Origin: Acinetobacter sp. WCHA45
GTDB taxonomy: Bacteria > Pseudomonadota > Gammaproteobacteria > Pseudomonadales > Moraxellaceae
DNA length: 64,000 nt
NCBI RefSeq assembly: GCF_002165255.2
Contig: NZ_CP028561.1
Coordinates: forward strand, 1,798,001 to 1,862,000
Reading direction: 5' to 3'
The stretch's first letter is position 1, and each line of letters starts with the position of its first letter. The notes below the pieces were generated by a model. The model made no database searches. It saw only the letters and a list, made by a program, of their open reading frames with translations, and was not told the DNA's origin. Positions 1 to 9,434 of the stretch are shown here, in pieces. A program made the position numbers and the translations under genes.

Positions 1-382
1 CGACAAATGCGCCAATAATCATCACATCAATCAATGCTTCAGGTTCATAAGTACGGATTTCTTTACGTAATCCACCTGCATAGCGCCCTGCACTCAAACC
101 CTTCCACTCTTGGCCACGTTTGTTCATGAATTCCAAAACCTGCTCATAATGCAGCATTTCTTCACGCACCAATTGCGCCAATTTCACTTGTAAGTCGGTA
201 AAAAAGCTATAGCGAAACATCAGGTTCATCGCTGTACTTGCCGCTTTTTTCTCACAGTTGGCATGGTCTTGCATTAAGATGTCAAGGTTATTCACCGCTT
301 CATCTAGCCACGCCTGAGGAGTGGTACACCCTAAAAATGCAATGACAGGTTGCATCAACTCATCATAATTTACACTACTCAT
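1..382 (-). CDS. miaE: tRNA-(ms2io6A)-hydroxylase, 5' part only
   Basis: The first 127 codons of a minus-strand gene run off the left edge of the window. They encode a ferritin-like helical protein with an EKKAAS motif near residues 43-48 and VREEMLHYEQVLE near residues 72-84. The Glu and ExxH residues fit the carboxylate di-iron site of MiaE, which hydroxylates the isopentenyl group of ms2i6A37 in tRNA. The ATG lies 4 bases after the pdxJ stop codon, so the two are very probably cotranscribed. The assignment comes from recognising the family; the C-terminal half is not visible here. Confidence 0.8.
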   Translation of the reverse strand, partial: MSSVNYDELMQPVIAFLGCTTPQAWLDEAVNNLDILMQDHANCEKKAASTAMNLMFRYSFFTDLQVKLAQLVREEMLHYEQVLEFMNKRGQEWKGLSAGRYAGGLRKEIRTYEPEALIDVMIIGAFV

Positions 383-386
383 CAAC

Positions 387-1115
387 TTATCTCGCAGCAG
401 CCTGAATCGCTGCTTTCATATCTGTTACTGCTTGAGCCAAACCAACAAATACACTATCGGCAATAATCGAATGACCAATGTTGAGTTCATGAATTTGTGG
501 AATTGCTGCAATCGCTGCCACATTATCCAAATTCAAACCATGTCCAGCATTCACAACCAAACCTTTAGCTGCTGCATATTCAGCACCTTTGATAATACGA
601 GATAATTCAGCTTGTTGCTGCTCATCTGTCTCGGCATCAGCATAAGCACCCGTATGGATTTCAATGGTTGGTGCACCACATGCGACGGCTGCGTCAATTT
701 GTGCAAAATCTGCATCGATAAACAAAGACACATCACTGCCAATCGCTTTCAGTGCTTCAGTTGCCGCCTTCACTTTTTCAAAATGCCCAATCACGTCCAA
801 TCCACCTTCGGTGGTCACTTCCTGACGGCGTTCAGGCACGAAACACACATGCTGGGGTTGAATCTCTTTGGCAAACGCAACCATTTCATCAGTTACCGCC
901 AATTCCAAATTCATGCGGGTTTTTAATAATGGACGCATACGACGTACATCATCATCTTGTATATGACGGCGATCTTCACGCAAATGTAAAGTAATCCCCT
1001 CAGCACCAGCCTGTTCACACAACAAAGCAGCCTGAACTGGATCAGGGTAAGTTGTACCACGTGCTTGTCTTAATGTCGCAACATGATCAATGTTTACACC
1101 TAAGATTGCAGCCAT
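387..1115 (-). CDS. pdxJ: Pyridoxine 5'-phosphate synthase
   Basis: PdxJ condenses 1-deoxyxylulose 5-phosphate with 3-amino-2-oxopropyl phosphate to make pyridoxine 5'-phosphate, the last ring-forming step of vitamin B6 synthesis. The protein has 242 residues, the usual family length, as a single TIM barrel. The N-terminal [14 protein letters not shown] carries the conserved Asn8, Asp10, His11 and Arg19; LHLREDRRH and NAGHGLNL supply further active-site His and Arg residues. It sits between recO and miaE on the same strand. The recO-pdxJ order is a conserved proteobacterial arrangement. Confidence 0.97.
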   Translation of the reverse strand: MAAILGVNIDHVATLRQARGTTYPDPVQAALLCEQAGAEGITLHLREDRRHIQDDDVRRMRPLLKTRMNLELAVTDEMVAFAKEIQPQHVCFVPERRQEVTTEGGLDVIGHFEKVKAATEALKAIGSDVSLFIDADFAQIDAAVACGAPTIEIHTGAYADAETDEQQQAELSRIIKGAEYAAAKGLVVNAGHGLNLDNVAAIAAIPQIHELNIGHSIIADSVFVGLAQAVTDMKAAIQAAAR

Positions 1116-1169
1116 AAAAATATCCTATCGGTTTAGCCCTGAATCATTATTTTCAATACATCAGGAATA

Positions 1170-1877
1170 TCAAGTTTGTGTACTTTGAATCCAAAGTTGA
1201 CGGCTTTTCAGCGGTCGATCACCCAACAAGGCGCTAATCATTTGACGGTATAGTTTACCCAATAATTGCAATTGTTCGTGAGAAAAATCCTGCCCATCTT
1301 CATAACTTTGCATAGATGTAATCAATCTACCATCAAGTGTTGAACGCGAAGCTTGCGAAACTGGTAAAAAACCATCATTGAGCTGAAATTGATAATGCTG
1401 GTTGACCTGAATGTCTTGTTGACTCGCATCTGTTGAGAAATCAATGGCGTAACCAAGTTCCACCAATAGTACATGCTCAAATTGACGCAAAATCTGCCTA
1501 AGAAATACAGCAGCTTGTTCGTGTGTCGCCAATTGCTGTAACAGCACTAAAATTAACTGATATTGTTCAAATGTTTGCGGCATCATCTCTTCTAAGGGAC
1601 ATAGTCGCAATAGAATTTCATTTAAATAAAAACCAGCAAAAAATGCATCACCATGAAAGAATACAGGTTGATTCAGAATTTCCAGTTTTGTGAAGTTTTT
1701 TAGTTCAGATTTGCCTGTGGCATGCAGACGAATAGGCTGATATTGCGGCGGTGGGGTCTGTCTTAGAATCCCATCCACCCGACCATATTCTTGTGTAAAT
1801 AAATGCACAATATGGCTTTTTTCACGATATTTACGATGATGAATCAAATAACCATGTAGGACTTCATTGCGCATCAT
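1170..1877 (-). CDS. recO: DNA repair protein RecO
   Basis: RecO works with RecR and RecF to load RecA onto SSB-coated gapped DNA. The 235-residue length is typical. The N-terminal part fits the RecO OB fold (GYLIHHRKYREKSHIV, then GRVDGILRQ), followed by a helical domain with LRLCPLEEMMPQ. Only one Cys is visible in that domain, so the zinc-finger type four-Cys cluster of some RecO proteins is absent, as in E. coli. It lies 9 bases after a small lipoprotein gene and 54 bases before pdxJ, within a long minus-strand run beginning at lepA. Confidence 0.95.
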   Translation of the reverse strand: MMRNEVLHGYLIHHRKYREKSHIVHLFTQEYGRVDGILRQTPPPQYQPIRLHATGKSELKNFTKLEILNQPVFFHGDAFFAGFYLNEILLRLCPLEEMMPQTFEQYQLILVLLQQLATHEQAAVFLRQILRQFEHVLLVELGYAIDFSTDASQQDIQVNQHYQFQLNDGFLPVSQASRSTLDGRLITSMQSYEDGQDFSHEQLQLLGKLYRQMISALLGDRPLKSRQLWIQSTQT

Positions 1878-1886
1878 AGTACGAGA

Positions 1887-2084
1887 CTAGTCCTTCTTTT
1901 TCTCATCCTTTTCTTCATCATCGCCATCGGGAATCACTGCGCCAACAACCGCAGCAGTTCCTTTAACAACACCTTTAGTGGTCTTATAAGCAACTTTAAC
2001 AGGTACAGTCACAAGCTTGTGAATACAGCCTTGCAACATGAAGATGCATGTTACGATTGCGAGTACACGGATTGTTATTTTCAT
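1887..2084 (-). CDS. Small lipoprotein of unknown function
   Basis: A 65-residue protein begins with a lipoprotein signal (ITIRVLAIVTCIFMLQGC) in which Cys20 would be acylated after the lipobox LQGC. The mature part is short: a stretch with several Lys and Thr (VKVAYKTTKGVVKG), then an acidic/basic tail ending EEKDEKKKD. This matches a small Acinetobacter lipoprotein family that I recognise by pattern but whose function I do not know. It lies between era and recO, 26 bases after the era stop, so it is probably in the same transcript. Confidence 0.8.
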   Translation of the reverse strand: MKITIRVLAIVTCIFMLQGCIHKLVTVPVKVAYKTTKGVVKGTAAVVGAVIPDGDDEEKDEKKKD

Positions 2085-2110
2085 ACCTGTTTCAATTGTC
2101 TTAAATGCGA

Positions 2111-3136
2111 TTAAATATCGCTATAACCCAAGCTTTTGAGTGCACGCTCATCATCAGACCAACCACCTTTGACTTTCACCCAAAGCGTTAGCATAATTTT
2201 TTGCTCAAACATTTTTTCCATATCTGTACGTGCATCCATGCCGATGCTTTTCAGCTTCGCACCTTTATCACCAATCACAATTGCTTTTTGCCCTTGGCGT
2301 TCTACAAAAATGGTTGCATCAATATACGTACATGGCGGCTTTAAACGACCTGTTTTTTCATTTACGGCTGCTTCTTCAGTTTTAAATGATTCAATTTGAA
2401 CCGTTAAATCATACGGCAGCTCTTCACCTAACTGACGCATAATTTTCTCACGAATGATCTCACTTGCAAGGAAACGCTCAGAACGATCGGTAATCTGATC
2501 TAATGAATACAATGGTGGTTGATATGGCAAATATTTTTCAATGGTGTCACGCAAATGATCTAGATTTGCACCACGCAATGCTGAAACCGGAACAATTTCA
2601 GCAAAATTCATGAGCTTGGCACGCTCTCGAATTAGCGGTAAAGCCTCATTTTTATTTTCAAATGTATCAAGTTTATTGATCACGAGGATCACAGGCATAT
2701 CTGCATTTTTAAGTTTTTCCAAAACCAATTCATCGTTTTGCGTCCACTTTTGTGCATCAACCACAAATAAAACCAGATTCACATCACGCAAAGCAGAGTG
2801 TGCCGCACGATTCATCATTTTATTGATGGCACGTACTTCTTTTTTATGCATCCCAGGGGTATCTACAAATACAGCCTGTGATTTCTCACGTGAATCAATC
2901 CCTACGATCTTATGGCGTGTAGTTTGTGGCTTACGCGAAGTAATCGATAGTTTTTGACCCAAGATATGGTTCATCAAAGTTGACTTACCCACGTTTGGAC
3001 GTCCAACGATTGCAACAAAACCGCTTTTGAAATCTGAAGGAATGGTCGTTCCTTGAGAACTAAAAAATTGATCAACTAGATTATTGCCATCTTGCTGTTC
3101 AGTTGCTTCTGGCTTATTTTCTTCTGAATGAGACAT
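2111..3136 (-). CDS. era: GTPase Era
   Basis: Era is an essential GTPase that binds 16S rRNA and acts in 30S subunit maturation. The G1 loop GRPNVGKST lies at residues 45-53, followed by the switch region [13 protein letters not shown] (G3) and NKLD (G4). The C-terminal KH RNA-binding domain contains [13 protein letters not shown]. At 341 residues it carries a polar N-terminal extension of about 35-38 residues compared with the 301-residue E. coli protein. It lies 4 bases after rnc, the near-universal rnc-era pairing. Confidence 0.97.
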   Translation of the reverse strand: MSHSEENKPEATEQQDGNNLVDQFFSSQGTTIPSDFKSGFVAIVGRPNVGKSTLMNHILGQKLSITSRKPQTTRHKIVGIDSREKSQAVFVDTPGMHKKEVRAINKMMNRAAHSALRDVNLVLFVVDAQKWTQNDELVLEKLKNADMPVILVINKLDTFENKNEALPLIRERAKLMNFAEIVPVSALRGANLDHLRDTIEKYLPYQPPLYSLDQITDRSERFLASEIIREKIMRQLGEELPYDLTVQIESFKTEEAAVNEKTGRLKPPCTYIDATIFVERQGQKAIVIGDKGAKLKSIGMDARTDMEKMFEQKIMLTLWVKVKGGWSDDERALKSLGYSDI

Positions 3137-3140
3137 CAGG

Positions 3141-3836
3141 TTATTGCTCCAATAATTTTAAAATCTCTGCCGCTGCCGTTTGTTCGGCAAAACGACGACT
3201 TGAGCCCTCGCCTATAATTTTTGGCAATCCCGCCACATCACATTCCACTTTGAAATGTTGATTCGGGGCATCACCCTGAATATCTACAACCTCGTAAACT
3301 GGGAGAGGTTTTTTACGTGCTTGTAAATACTCTTGCAAACGTGATTTAGGGTCTTTCAGCTGATCTGTCGGTTCGATATGATCAAGATATGGTTCATACC
3401 ATTTTAACACAATGCGTTCGAGCAAGTTGAGATCATTACTGTCTAGATAAATAGCACCAATAATGGCTTCAACCGTATCAGCCAGAATTGACTCTCGGTG
3501 GTGTCCACCTGATTTTAACTCACCTGTGCTTAAAATTAATGACCGACTGAGTTGCAAATCACTTGCGATTTTCCCTAATGCTTCCTGTCGAACCAAAGTC
3601 GCACGCATTCGCGTTAAACGACCTTCATTTTCCGACGGATAGGTATTGTACAAATAATTTGCAACGATCATTCCTAATAATGCATCGCCTAGAAATTCTA
3701 GGCGTTCATAATTATGTTTATGGCTGACCGAACGATGGGTCAAAGCCAGTTTTAACAATTCAAACTGTTTAAACTGGTAACCTATTCGACCTTGCAGCCG
3801 TGTATCATTGAGTTTGGTTTGCAGATTTTTGGTCAA
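3141..3836 (-). CDS. rnc: Ribonuclease III
   Basis: RNase III cleaves double-stranded RNA in rRNA precursors and mRNAs. The signature [12 protein letters not shown] lies about a quarter of the way in; a second acidic patch is [14 protein letters not shown]. The C-terminal double-stranded RNA binding domain begins at [12 protein letters not shown] choose the TTG at 3834-3836 (231 residues, beginning [10 protein letters not shown]) because an AGAAG-type ribosome site lies just upstream and the result fits the family N terminus. An in-frame TTG at 3846-3848 would add four residues. Either way the start lies inside the 3' end of the upstream DUF4845 gene, suggesting translational coupling. Confidence 0.95.
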   Translation of the reverse strand: MTKNLQTKLNDTRLQGRIGYQFKQFELLKLALTHRSVSHKHNYERLEFLGDALLGMIVANYLYNTYPSENEGRLTRMRATLVRQEALGKIASDLQLSRSLILSTGELKSGGHHRESILADTVEAIIGAIYLDSNDLNLLERIVLKWYEPYLDHIEPTDQLKDPKSRLQEYLQARKKPLPVYEVVDIQGDAPNQHFKVECDVAGLPKIIGEGSSRRFAEQTAAAEILKLLEQ

Positions 3837-4182
3837 AAGTCTTCTCAAAATTCATCACTAAACTAATATTCAATACGAAAGGCTTACGCACTTCATACTT
3901 TTTCATTACAACTAAATCATCTTTATAAGTAACTTCAGCAATATCCTTGAAATGTATATCACGAATATTATTCATCTCTAAACGTTGATCCATCTGAGTA
4001 TAAAATTTACTTGGTGTAATATTTTTAGGACTATCTTTTAATAATCCTTCAATTTGAGTATCAATAATTTTGTCATCCCAATAGGCGGGCCATATTGCAA
4101 CTGCCGCCTTTACAAATATCGCAAAGAAAATAATTCCGAATAATATCGCGATATAGGATGCCCCTTGTTGAGATTTACGCAT
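3805..4182 (-). CDS. DUF4845 family membrane protein
   Basis: A protein of about 125 residues with one N-terminal membrane segment (GASYIAILFGIIFFAIFV) and a periplasmic-looking domain rich in charged residues. DUF4845 proteins are regularly found between lepB and rnc in gammaproteobacteria; their function is unknown. The N-terminal RKSQQGASYI resembles a type IV pilin-like leader, but I do not claim processing. Two in-frame ATGs exist, at 4188 and 4182; AGGAAG is too close to the first and well placed for the second. The 3' end overlaps rnc by about 30 bases. Confidence 0.8.
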   Translation of the reverse strand: MRKSQQGASYIAILFGIIFFAIFVKAAVAIWPAYWDDKIIDTQIEGLLKDSPKNITPSKFYTQMDQRLEMNNIRDIHFKDIAEVTYKDDLVVMKKYEVRKPFVLNISLVMNFEKTFDQKSANQTQ

Positions 4183-4206
4183 CTGCATACTTCCTATGTA
4201 TTTTTA

Positions 4207-5070
4207 TTAGTTAATCTTACCATTGCGATTGAAACTTGGCAGGTTAAAACCAGGTTCTTTATGCATCCAAATATAAAAAGCGCGACCAGTTAAATTCGCT
4301 TCAGGGACAAATCCCCAAAAACGACTGTCTGCACTTTGATCTCTATTATCACCCATTGCAAAATACTGTCCTTTCGGCACAGTTACTTCCCAATCCTGCC
4401 CATTACTTTGAATAAAAACATTATTTTCTTTGGCAACAAATGGAACGAGTGCGTCAGCTCCACGTAACTTTGCAAATTGAAATTGTTCTGCTAAAGGATT
4501 ACGACCATCTAAATAACGAATTAAATGCTGGTGTTCACCTAATGTTTCTTTAAAGTAATAAACTGTAGGAGTTTCTAATTGATCTTTATCACGTTTAAAT
4601 TCAGTTGCGACTTTAGCAATTTGCTTTCCGTTAATAATTAATTGTCCAGCTTTAAACTGAATATGGTCGCCTGGCAAACCCACCACACGCTTAATATAGC
4701 TAATGGTTGGTTGTGGTGGATAACGAAATACGATGACTTCACCACGTTTTGGCTCACCTACATCAATTACTTTTGCATTTACAATCGGTAAACGCACACC
4801 ATAATCAAATTTATTTACTAAAATAAAATCACCTGTTTCTAAGGTGGGCACCATAGAATCAGATGGGATATTAAATGGTTCATATAAGAAAGAACGAAGG
4901 ATTAAGACTACTGCTAACACGGGCCAAAAATCATATGCCCACGTTATAACAAAATTTTCCTGATCACGCCCTTTATTTGCACGTTGTTTTAGTACAAATT
5001 TATCGAGTAGCCACACTAGAAAAAAAATTAGTGTAACTGGTACCAGAATCAAATTAAAATCAAAATCCAC
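4207..5070 (-). CDS. lepB: Signal peptidase I
   Basis: LepB is the inner-membrane protease that removes signal peptides from exported proteins. With the GTG start at 5068-5070 the protein has 287 residues. A first membrane segment spans roughly residues 7-22 and a second roughly 48-62. The catalytic Ser is Ser72 in PSDSMVPT, and the general-base Lys lies in SYIKRVVGLPGD. Box E, GDNRDQSADSRFWGF, is intact. I prefer the GTG because GAGAGGG lies at good distance and family members start just before the first membrane segment. An ATG at 5133 would add 21 hydrophilic residues. It follows lepA directly. Confidence 0.93.
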   Translation of the reverse strand: MDFDFNLILVPVTLIFFLVWLLDKFVLKQRANKGRDQENFVITWAYDFWPVLAVVLILRSFLYEPFNIPSDSMVPTLETGDFILVNKFDYGVRLPIVNAKVIDVGEPKRGEVIVFRYPPQPTISYIKRVVGLPGDHIQFKAGQLIINGKQIAKVATEFKRDKDQLETPTVYYFKETLGEHQHLIRYLDGRNPLAEQFQFAKLRGADALVPFVAKENNVFIQSNGQDWEVTVPKGQYFAMGDNRDQSADSRFWGFVPEANLTGRAFYIWMHKEPGFNLPSFNRNGKIN

Positions 5071-5140
5071 ACGCCCTCTCTCACAGCACAGCTGCTCGTC
5101 TTGTAGCGAGGTTCGAAAAACCACCTCGCTCATCTTTTCT

Positions 5141-6958
5141 TTATCTATCCACTTTCAATACGGCTAAGAACGCTTCTTGAGGAATTTCAACACTTCCTAC
5201 TTGTTTCATACGTTTCTTACCTTCCTTTTGTTTCGCAAGAAGTTTCTTCTTACGTGAAACGTCACCACCATAACATTTTGCCAATACATTCTTACGCATG
5301 GCTTTTACGGTAGAGCGTGCAATGATTTGTGCACCAATTGCTGCTTGAATTGCAACATCATACATTTGGCGTGGAATCAAATCTTTCATCTTCTCAACCA
5401 AAGCAATACCGCGATGACGCGCATCTTGACGGTGGCAAATCATTGCCAGAGCATCCACCTTTTCGCTATTAATTAACACGTCAACCTTAACTAAAGCTGA
5501 ACTCTCAAAACGCACGAAGTTGTAATCTAAAGATGCAAAACCACGTGAACAAGATTTCAACTTATCAAAGAAATCCATGACCACTTCTGCCATAGGAATT
5601 TCAAAAGTGATTGAAACTTGATTACCTAAGAATTTCATATCTTTTTGAACACCGCGACGTTCAATACACAAGGTCATGACATTACCTAAATATTCTTGTG
5701 GGACAAGAATATGACACTCTGCAATCGGCTCACGCAAATCTTCAACTGTTGAACCATCAGGCATTTTTGATGGGCTGTCGATATAAATAATATCGCCTTT
5801 TTTAGTCAATGCTTCATAAATTACTGTCGGCGCAGAACTGATTAGATCAAGATCGTATTCACGCTCTAAACGCTCTTGTACAATTTCCATATGAAGCATG
5901 CCTAGGAAGCCACAACGGAAACCAAAGCCTAAAGCATCTGAACTTTCTGGTTCAAAGAACAGCGCTGAGTCATTAATTTGTAATTTTTGTAGCGCTTCAC
6001 GGAATGGTTCAAAGTCACTAGCATCAATTGGGAAAAGACCCGCATAGACCTGCGGTTTAACCTTTTTAAAACCTGGTAAAATAGCAACATCTGGTGTGTT
6101 CGACAAAGTAATTGTATCGCCCACAGGCGCACCAAAAATATCTTTAATACCAGCGATCACGAAGCCAACTTCACCCGCTTCGAGAATATCTGTTTCAGTA
6201 TGTTTAGGATTGAATACGCCAACAGATGTAACTGGATGAGTTTGCCCCGTTGATTTCACCAACATTTTGTCGCCCTTGCGGATACGACCTTGTTTGATTC
6301 GAACGAGAGAAACAACTCCTAAATAGTTATCAAACCATGAGTCGATAATTAATGCTTGTAAAGGTGCATCGCGATCACCTTCTGGTGCTGGAATCACATC
6401 AACTAGGCGCTCTAAAACACCTTCAACCCCCAAACCCGTTTTTGCTGAACAGGTTGGCGCATCTGTCGCTTCAATCCCGATAATTTCTTCAATTTCGTGA
6501 ATGACACGCTCAGGTTCAGCTTGAGGTAAATCAATCTTATTTAAGATGGGTAAAACTTCTAACCCTTGCTCAATTGCCGTATAGCAGTTTGCTACTGACT
6601 GTGCCTCAACACCTTGCGCAGCATCGACGACTAAAAGCGCACCTTCACATGCGGCCAAAGAGCGTGACACTTCATAAGAAAAGTCGACGTGCCCTGGTGT
6701 ATCAATAAAGTTTAATTGATACTCTTGACCATTTGGATGGGTGTAATACAAGGTTACCGATGCAGCCTTAATGGTAATCCCACGCTCACGCTCAAGCTCC
6801 ATAGAGTCTAATACTTGAGCTTGCATCTCGCGATCTTGTAAACCACCACACATTTGAATGAATCGATCTGCCAAGGTTGATTTACCATGGTCAATGTGAG
6901 CAATAATCGAGAAATTACGTATATTTTTGATATCTACGGATTTTTTAGCTTGCGCCAT
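5141..6958 (-). CDS. lepA: Elongation factor 4 (LepA)
   Basis: LepA is a ribosome-associated translational GTPase that can back-translocate stalled ribosomes. It has 605 residues, close to the 599 of E. coli. GTPase motifs are [13 protein letters not shown] (G1), RGITIKA (G2), DTPGHVDF (G3) and NKIDLP (G4), followed by EF-G-like domains and the LepA-specific basic C terminus ([13 protein letters not shown]). It is the first gene of the minus-strand lepA-lepB-DUF4845-rnc-era run. A TATAAT box lies about 80 bases upstream of its ATG. Confidence 0.98.
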   Translation of the reverse strand: MAQAKKSVDIKNIRNFSIIAHIDHGKSTLADRFIQMCGGLQDREMQAQVLDSMELERERGITIKAASVTLYYTHPNGQEYQLNFIDTPGHVDFSYEVSRSLAACEGALLVVDAAQGVEAQSVANCYTAIEQGLEVLPILNKIDLPQAEPERVIHEIEEIIGIEATDAPTCSAKTGLGVEGVLERLVDVIPAPEGDRDAPLQALIIDSWFDNYLGVVSLVRIKQGRIRKGDKMLVKSTGQTHPVTSVGVFNPKHTETDILEAGEVGFVIAGIKDIFGAPVGDTITLSNTPDVAILPGFKKVKPQVYAGLFPIDASDFEPFREALQKLQINDSALFFEPESSDALGFGFRCGFLGMLHMEIVQERLEREYDLDLISSAPTVIYEALTKKGDIIYIDSPSKMPDGSTVEDLREPIAECHILVPQEYLGNVMTLCIERRGVQKDMKFLGNQVSITFEIPMAEVVMDFFDKLKSCSRGFASLDYNFVRFESSALVKVDVLINSEKVDALAMICHRQDARHRGIALVEKMKDLIPRQMYDVAIQAAIGAQIIARSTVKAMRKNVLAKCYGGDVSRKKKLLAKQKEGKKRMKQVGSVEIPQEAFLAVLKVDR

Positions 6959-7035
6959 GGGTTACCTTAACAAAATAGAATGCTCGAAACTTATAACAAG
7001 TCATGAGCCAAAGCGGTTTAACAAAATTGTTGGGG

Positions 7036-7044
7036 ATTATAGCA
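7036..7044 (-). promoter_or_regulatory. Extended -10 promoter upstream of lepA
   Basis: On the minus strand the sequence reads TGCTATAAT, a perfect TATAAT preceded by TGC, the extended -10 pattern of sigma-70 promoters. No good TTGACA is seen at the expected distance, which is usual for extended -10 promoters. It lies 78 bases before the lepA ATG and could serve the whole lepA to miaE run. This is prediction from motif only. Confidence 0.5.
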
Positions 7045-7115
7045 GAACAGCATTTCAAAGTATTCAAAATAATTATCCCATCAAAGCCTCTAGATGGTCA
7101 TTTCAGTCCTTCGAT

Positions 7116-7565
7116 TTACTCATATAAAGTTGAAAAATCCATCGGATTTAAATCCAACCCAATCGGTTGGTAGGCATGAGTAAAACTCGGTGACATACGC
7201 TTTGGACGACCTGTTGTAATTTCAATACACGCCCATTTGGTATTCCCTACGAATAAAACACTTTGATCCTTTGGACGGTAAAATGCGTACTGACGAAAGG
7301 AATAGAGCGCATTAATATCATCTAACCATGTCCGTAAGATGATTTCTTCACCTTCAAGTGCTGCTTTCCGATATTGAACATGATGCTCTACCGCCACCAT
7401 TGCATGTTTGAGTTCTAAATATTGAGCTAGACCTAAACCTAATTTTTCAATATGCGCTGCTGCGACATCTTGCATCCACTGAATATACATGACGTTATTG
7501 ACATGACCTAAAACATCAATATGTTCAGGCTGTACAGTTATTCTCAAATCAAAAATAGTACTCAT
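7116..7565 (-). CDS. Acyl-CoA thioesterase, hotdog fold
   Basis: A 149-residue single-domain protein of the 4-hydroxybenzoyl-CoA thioesterase type. The signature HIDVLGHVNNVMYIQWM lies near residues 14-30, with the Asp/His-Asn pair typical of the active site, and VQYRKAALEGEEI forms the next strands. Such enzymes hydrolyse acyl-CoA or acyl-ACP thioesters; the substrate cannot be told from sequence. It stands alone between the lepA promoter region and the degP-type protease gene, on the same strand as both. Confidence 0.85.
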   Translation of the reverse strand: MSTIFDLRITVQPEHIDVLGHVNNVMYIQWMQDVAAAHIEKLGLGLAQYLELKHAMVAVEHHVQYRKAALEGEEIILRTWLDDINALYSFRQYAFYRPKDQSVLFVGNTKWACIEITTGRPKRMSPSFTHAYQPIGLDLNPMDFSTLYE

Positions 7566-7635
7566 AAACCTACTTATTTCGTCAATCCAAGCTCAGGCGC
7601 ATACACTAATCTAAACACTTATACATTATAAAATA

Positions 7636-7662
7636 AAAACCACCCTATTTCAGGGTGGTTTT
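7636..7662 (-). terminator. Rho-independent terminator after the DegP-type gene
   Basis: An 11-bp perfect stem (arms 7636-7646 and 7652-7662) encloses a 5-base loop. On the minus strand it is followed by TTTTTATTTT. It lies 18 bases beyond the stop codon of the protease gene at 7680. Confidence 0.88.
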
Positions 7663-7679
7663 AAAAAACTAACTATAGC

Positions 7680-9056
7680 TTAAGGCAAACGTAAACCTAA
7701 AATTGCACGCTGGCCTTGGCGAATAATAGCGACTCGAGCTACACTATTTTTTGGTAGAGCCGCCATTGTTTTTACAAACATTTGACTATTTAAAATAGGT
7801 GTACCATTTACTTGAAGGATAACATCACCTGCAACAATGTTTGATAATGATGCCAAGCCACCGCGTTTAACATCTTGCACCAATATCCCACCACGGACAT
7901 CCAATTTCGCTTGCTCTTCAGGCGTTAAATTACGAATGCTCATTCCTAGACCACTGGTTGGATTGTTTTTATCCTCAGCGGCTGGCGTATCGTCTGGTGC
8001 AGTACCTAAAGTTGCTGAAATAGTGCGGACTTTATCGTCACGTAATACTTCTAATTGAACAGTCTGACTAGGCGCCACGCGATTTAATACATTTAACAAA
8101 TCGCTAGTACGGGAAATAGAAGAACCATTAATTTTTAAAATCACATCCCCAGACTTTAAACCTGCTTTTTCAGCCGGTGACTTCGGTGTAACCTGATTAA
8201 TCAATGAGCCTTCTGGTTTTGGTAATTTGTATGCTTCTGCAAGGTTACGATCAATATCTTGCAACATCACGCCAAGGTATGAACGAGTCACTTTACCATT
8301 GGTTTTAAGCTGTTGGACTACATCCATCGCGACATCAATAGGAATAGAGAATGACAAACCCATATAGCCGCCTGTACCACTAAAAATCCGCGAGTTCACA
8401 CCAACCACTTCACCACGTTGGTTGAATAATGGACCACCTGAGTTACCTGGGTTTAATGCAGCATCCGTTTGAATATATGGAGTCGATGTTTCACCACTCA
8501 TATTTCTCGATTTAGCACTCACAATACCTGCCGACGCAGAATAGTCAAAACCGAAAGGTGATCCAATCGCTAGGACAGGTTCACCAACTTTTAGCTGATT
8601 TACATTACCAATTTTTAATTCTGGGAAATTTGCACCATTTACTTTAAGCACAGCAACATCAGTGCGCTCATCACTACCCACCAAAGTTGCATCAAGTTCT
8701 CGGCGATCATTTAGGATAATAGTTATTCGTGATGCATTTTCAACCACATGGTGGTTAGTAACCAAATAGCCATCTTTACTAATGAAAAATGCAGCACCAT
8801 AACCTGTTTTTTCTTGTGGTCCCTGTTGTTGGGGAATAATGACTTGATTGCCAAAAAAACGTCGTAAAATTTCAGGCACTTGTTGCTGTAACAACTCTTC
8901 CTGAGTCATTTTTTTTACAACATTGACACTGACAACTGCAGGACTCACCTGCTCAACGAGATTTGAAAAATCTACTGGTGAAGCAGCATTAACCTGTACT
9001 GCAGCAACCGTAAATACCGCAGCATACATTCCTTGTTGTAAATAGCGACTTTTCAT
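7680..9056 (-). CDS. DegP/MucD-type periplasmic serine protease
   Basis: A 458-residue HtrA-family protein. The signal peptide ends near AAVQVNA at about residue 24. The trypsin-like domain has the full triad: His in TNHHVVENA, Asp in DERTDVAVLK, Ser in NPGNSGGPLFN. Two PDZ domains follow, each recognisable by its loop (YLGVMLQDI and GLGMSIRNL) and by GDVILKINGS and GDVILQVNGT. Such proteases degrade or refold misfolded envelope proteins. Domain count and length fit DegP and MucD equally, so I leave the symbol empty. It is divergent from nadB. Confidence 0.93.
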   Translation of the reverse strand: MKSRYLQQGMYAAVFTVAAVQVNAASPVDFSNLVEQVSPAVVSVNVVKKMTQEELLQQQVPEILRRFFGNQVIIPQQQGPQEKTGYGAAFFISKDGYLVTNHHVVENASRITIILNDRRELDATLVGSDERTDVAVLKVNGANFPELKIGNVNQLKVGEPVLAIGSPFGFDYSASAGIVSAKSRNMSGETSTPYIQTDAALNPGNSGGPLFNQRGEVVGVNSRIFSGTGGYMGLSFSIPIDVAMDVVQQLKTNGKVTRSYLGVMLQDIDRNLAEAYKLPKPEGSLINQVTPKSPAEKAGLKSGDVILKINGSSISRTSDLLNVLNRVAPSQTVQLEVLRDDKVRTISATLGTAPDDTPAAEDKNNPTSGLGMSIRNLTPEEQAKLDVRGGILVQDVKRGGLASLSNIVAGDVILQVNGTPILNSQMFVKTMAALPKNSVARVAIIRQGQRAILGLRLP

Positions 9057-9434
9057 GAAGTGAGAACCTACGTACTAATGATCTATAGAATATTAAGATT
9101 ATGTTTGTATCATAACCCAACTGTAATCTTCGTAAAAATATGTTGATATTTTCAATGCATACAACGATGTAGCATATTGAAATGTGAATAAATTATGGAG
9201 AAAGTCTCCATGATTTATAAGCTTATTAACGTTTTATCGTGGGCAGCTTAATATTAGATTAAAATGATGTATTGAATACTTATCCTTGTTAGACTTTAAG
9301 GTGATTGACAATTCATATCAGTAAAAATTGTTTACATTCGCTAAAAAATCGTTCAATTCTAGGCAGATTGGCACTTGCCTTTTTTGTTAAAAAGCGTTGT
9401 CATTAGCGAACGTTTAAAACTGAAGCAGATCGAC
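9057..9434. other. Intergenic region between degP-type gene and nadB
   Basis: This 378-base AT-rich gap separates two divergent genes and must hold both promoters. For the minus-strand protease a TATGAT at 9109-9114 with TTTACG at 9131-9136 and a 16-base spacer is a reasonable candidate. For nadB a perfect TTGACA lies at 9305-9310, but I see no good -10 at the right distance. No open reading frame, hairpin or repeat stands out. Confidence 0.4.

Noticed and set aside
612..926. Plus-strand reading frame opposite pdxJ
   Set aside because: Lies wholly within a clear pdxJ gene and has no ribosome site or family likeness.
9375..9434. Longer N terminus for nadB from a TTG
   Set aside because: Adds 20 residues not found in the family; the ATG at 9435 gives the normal start.
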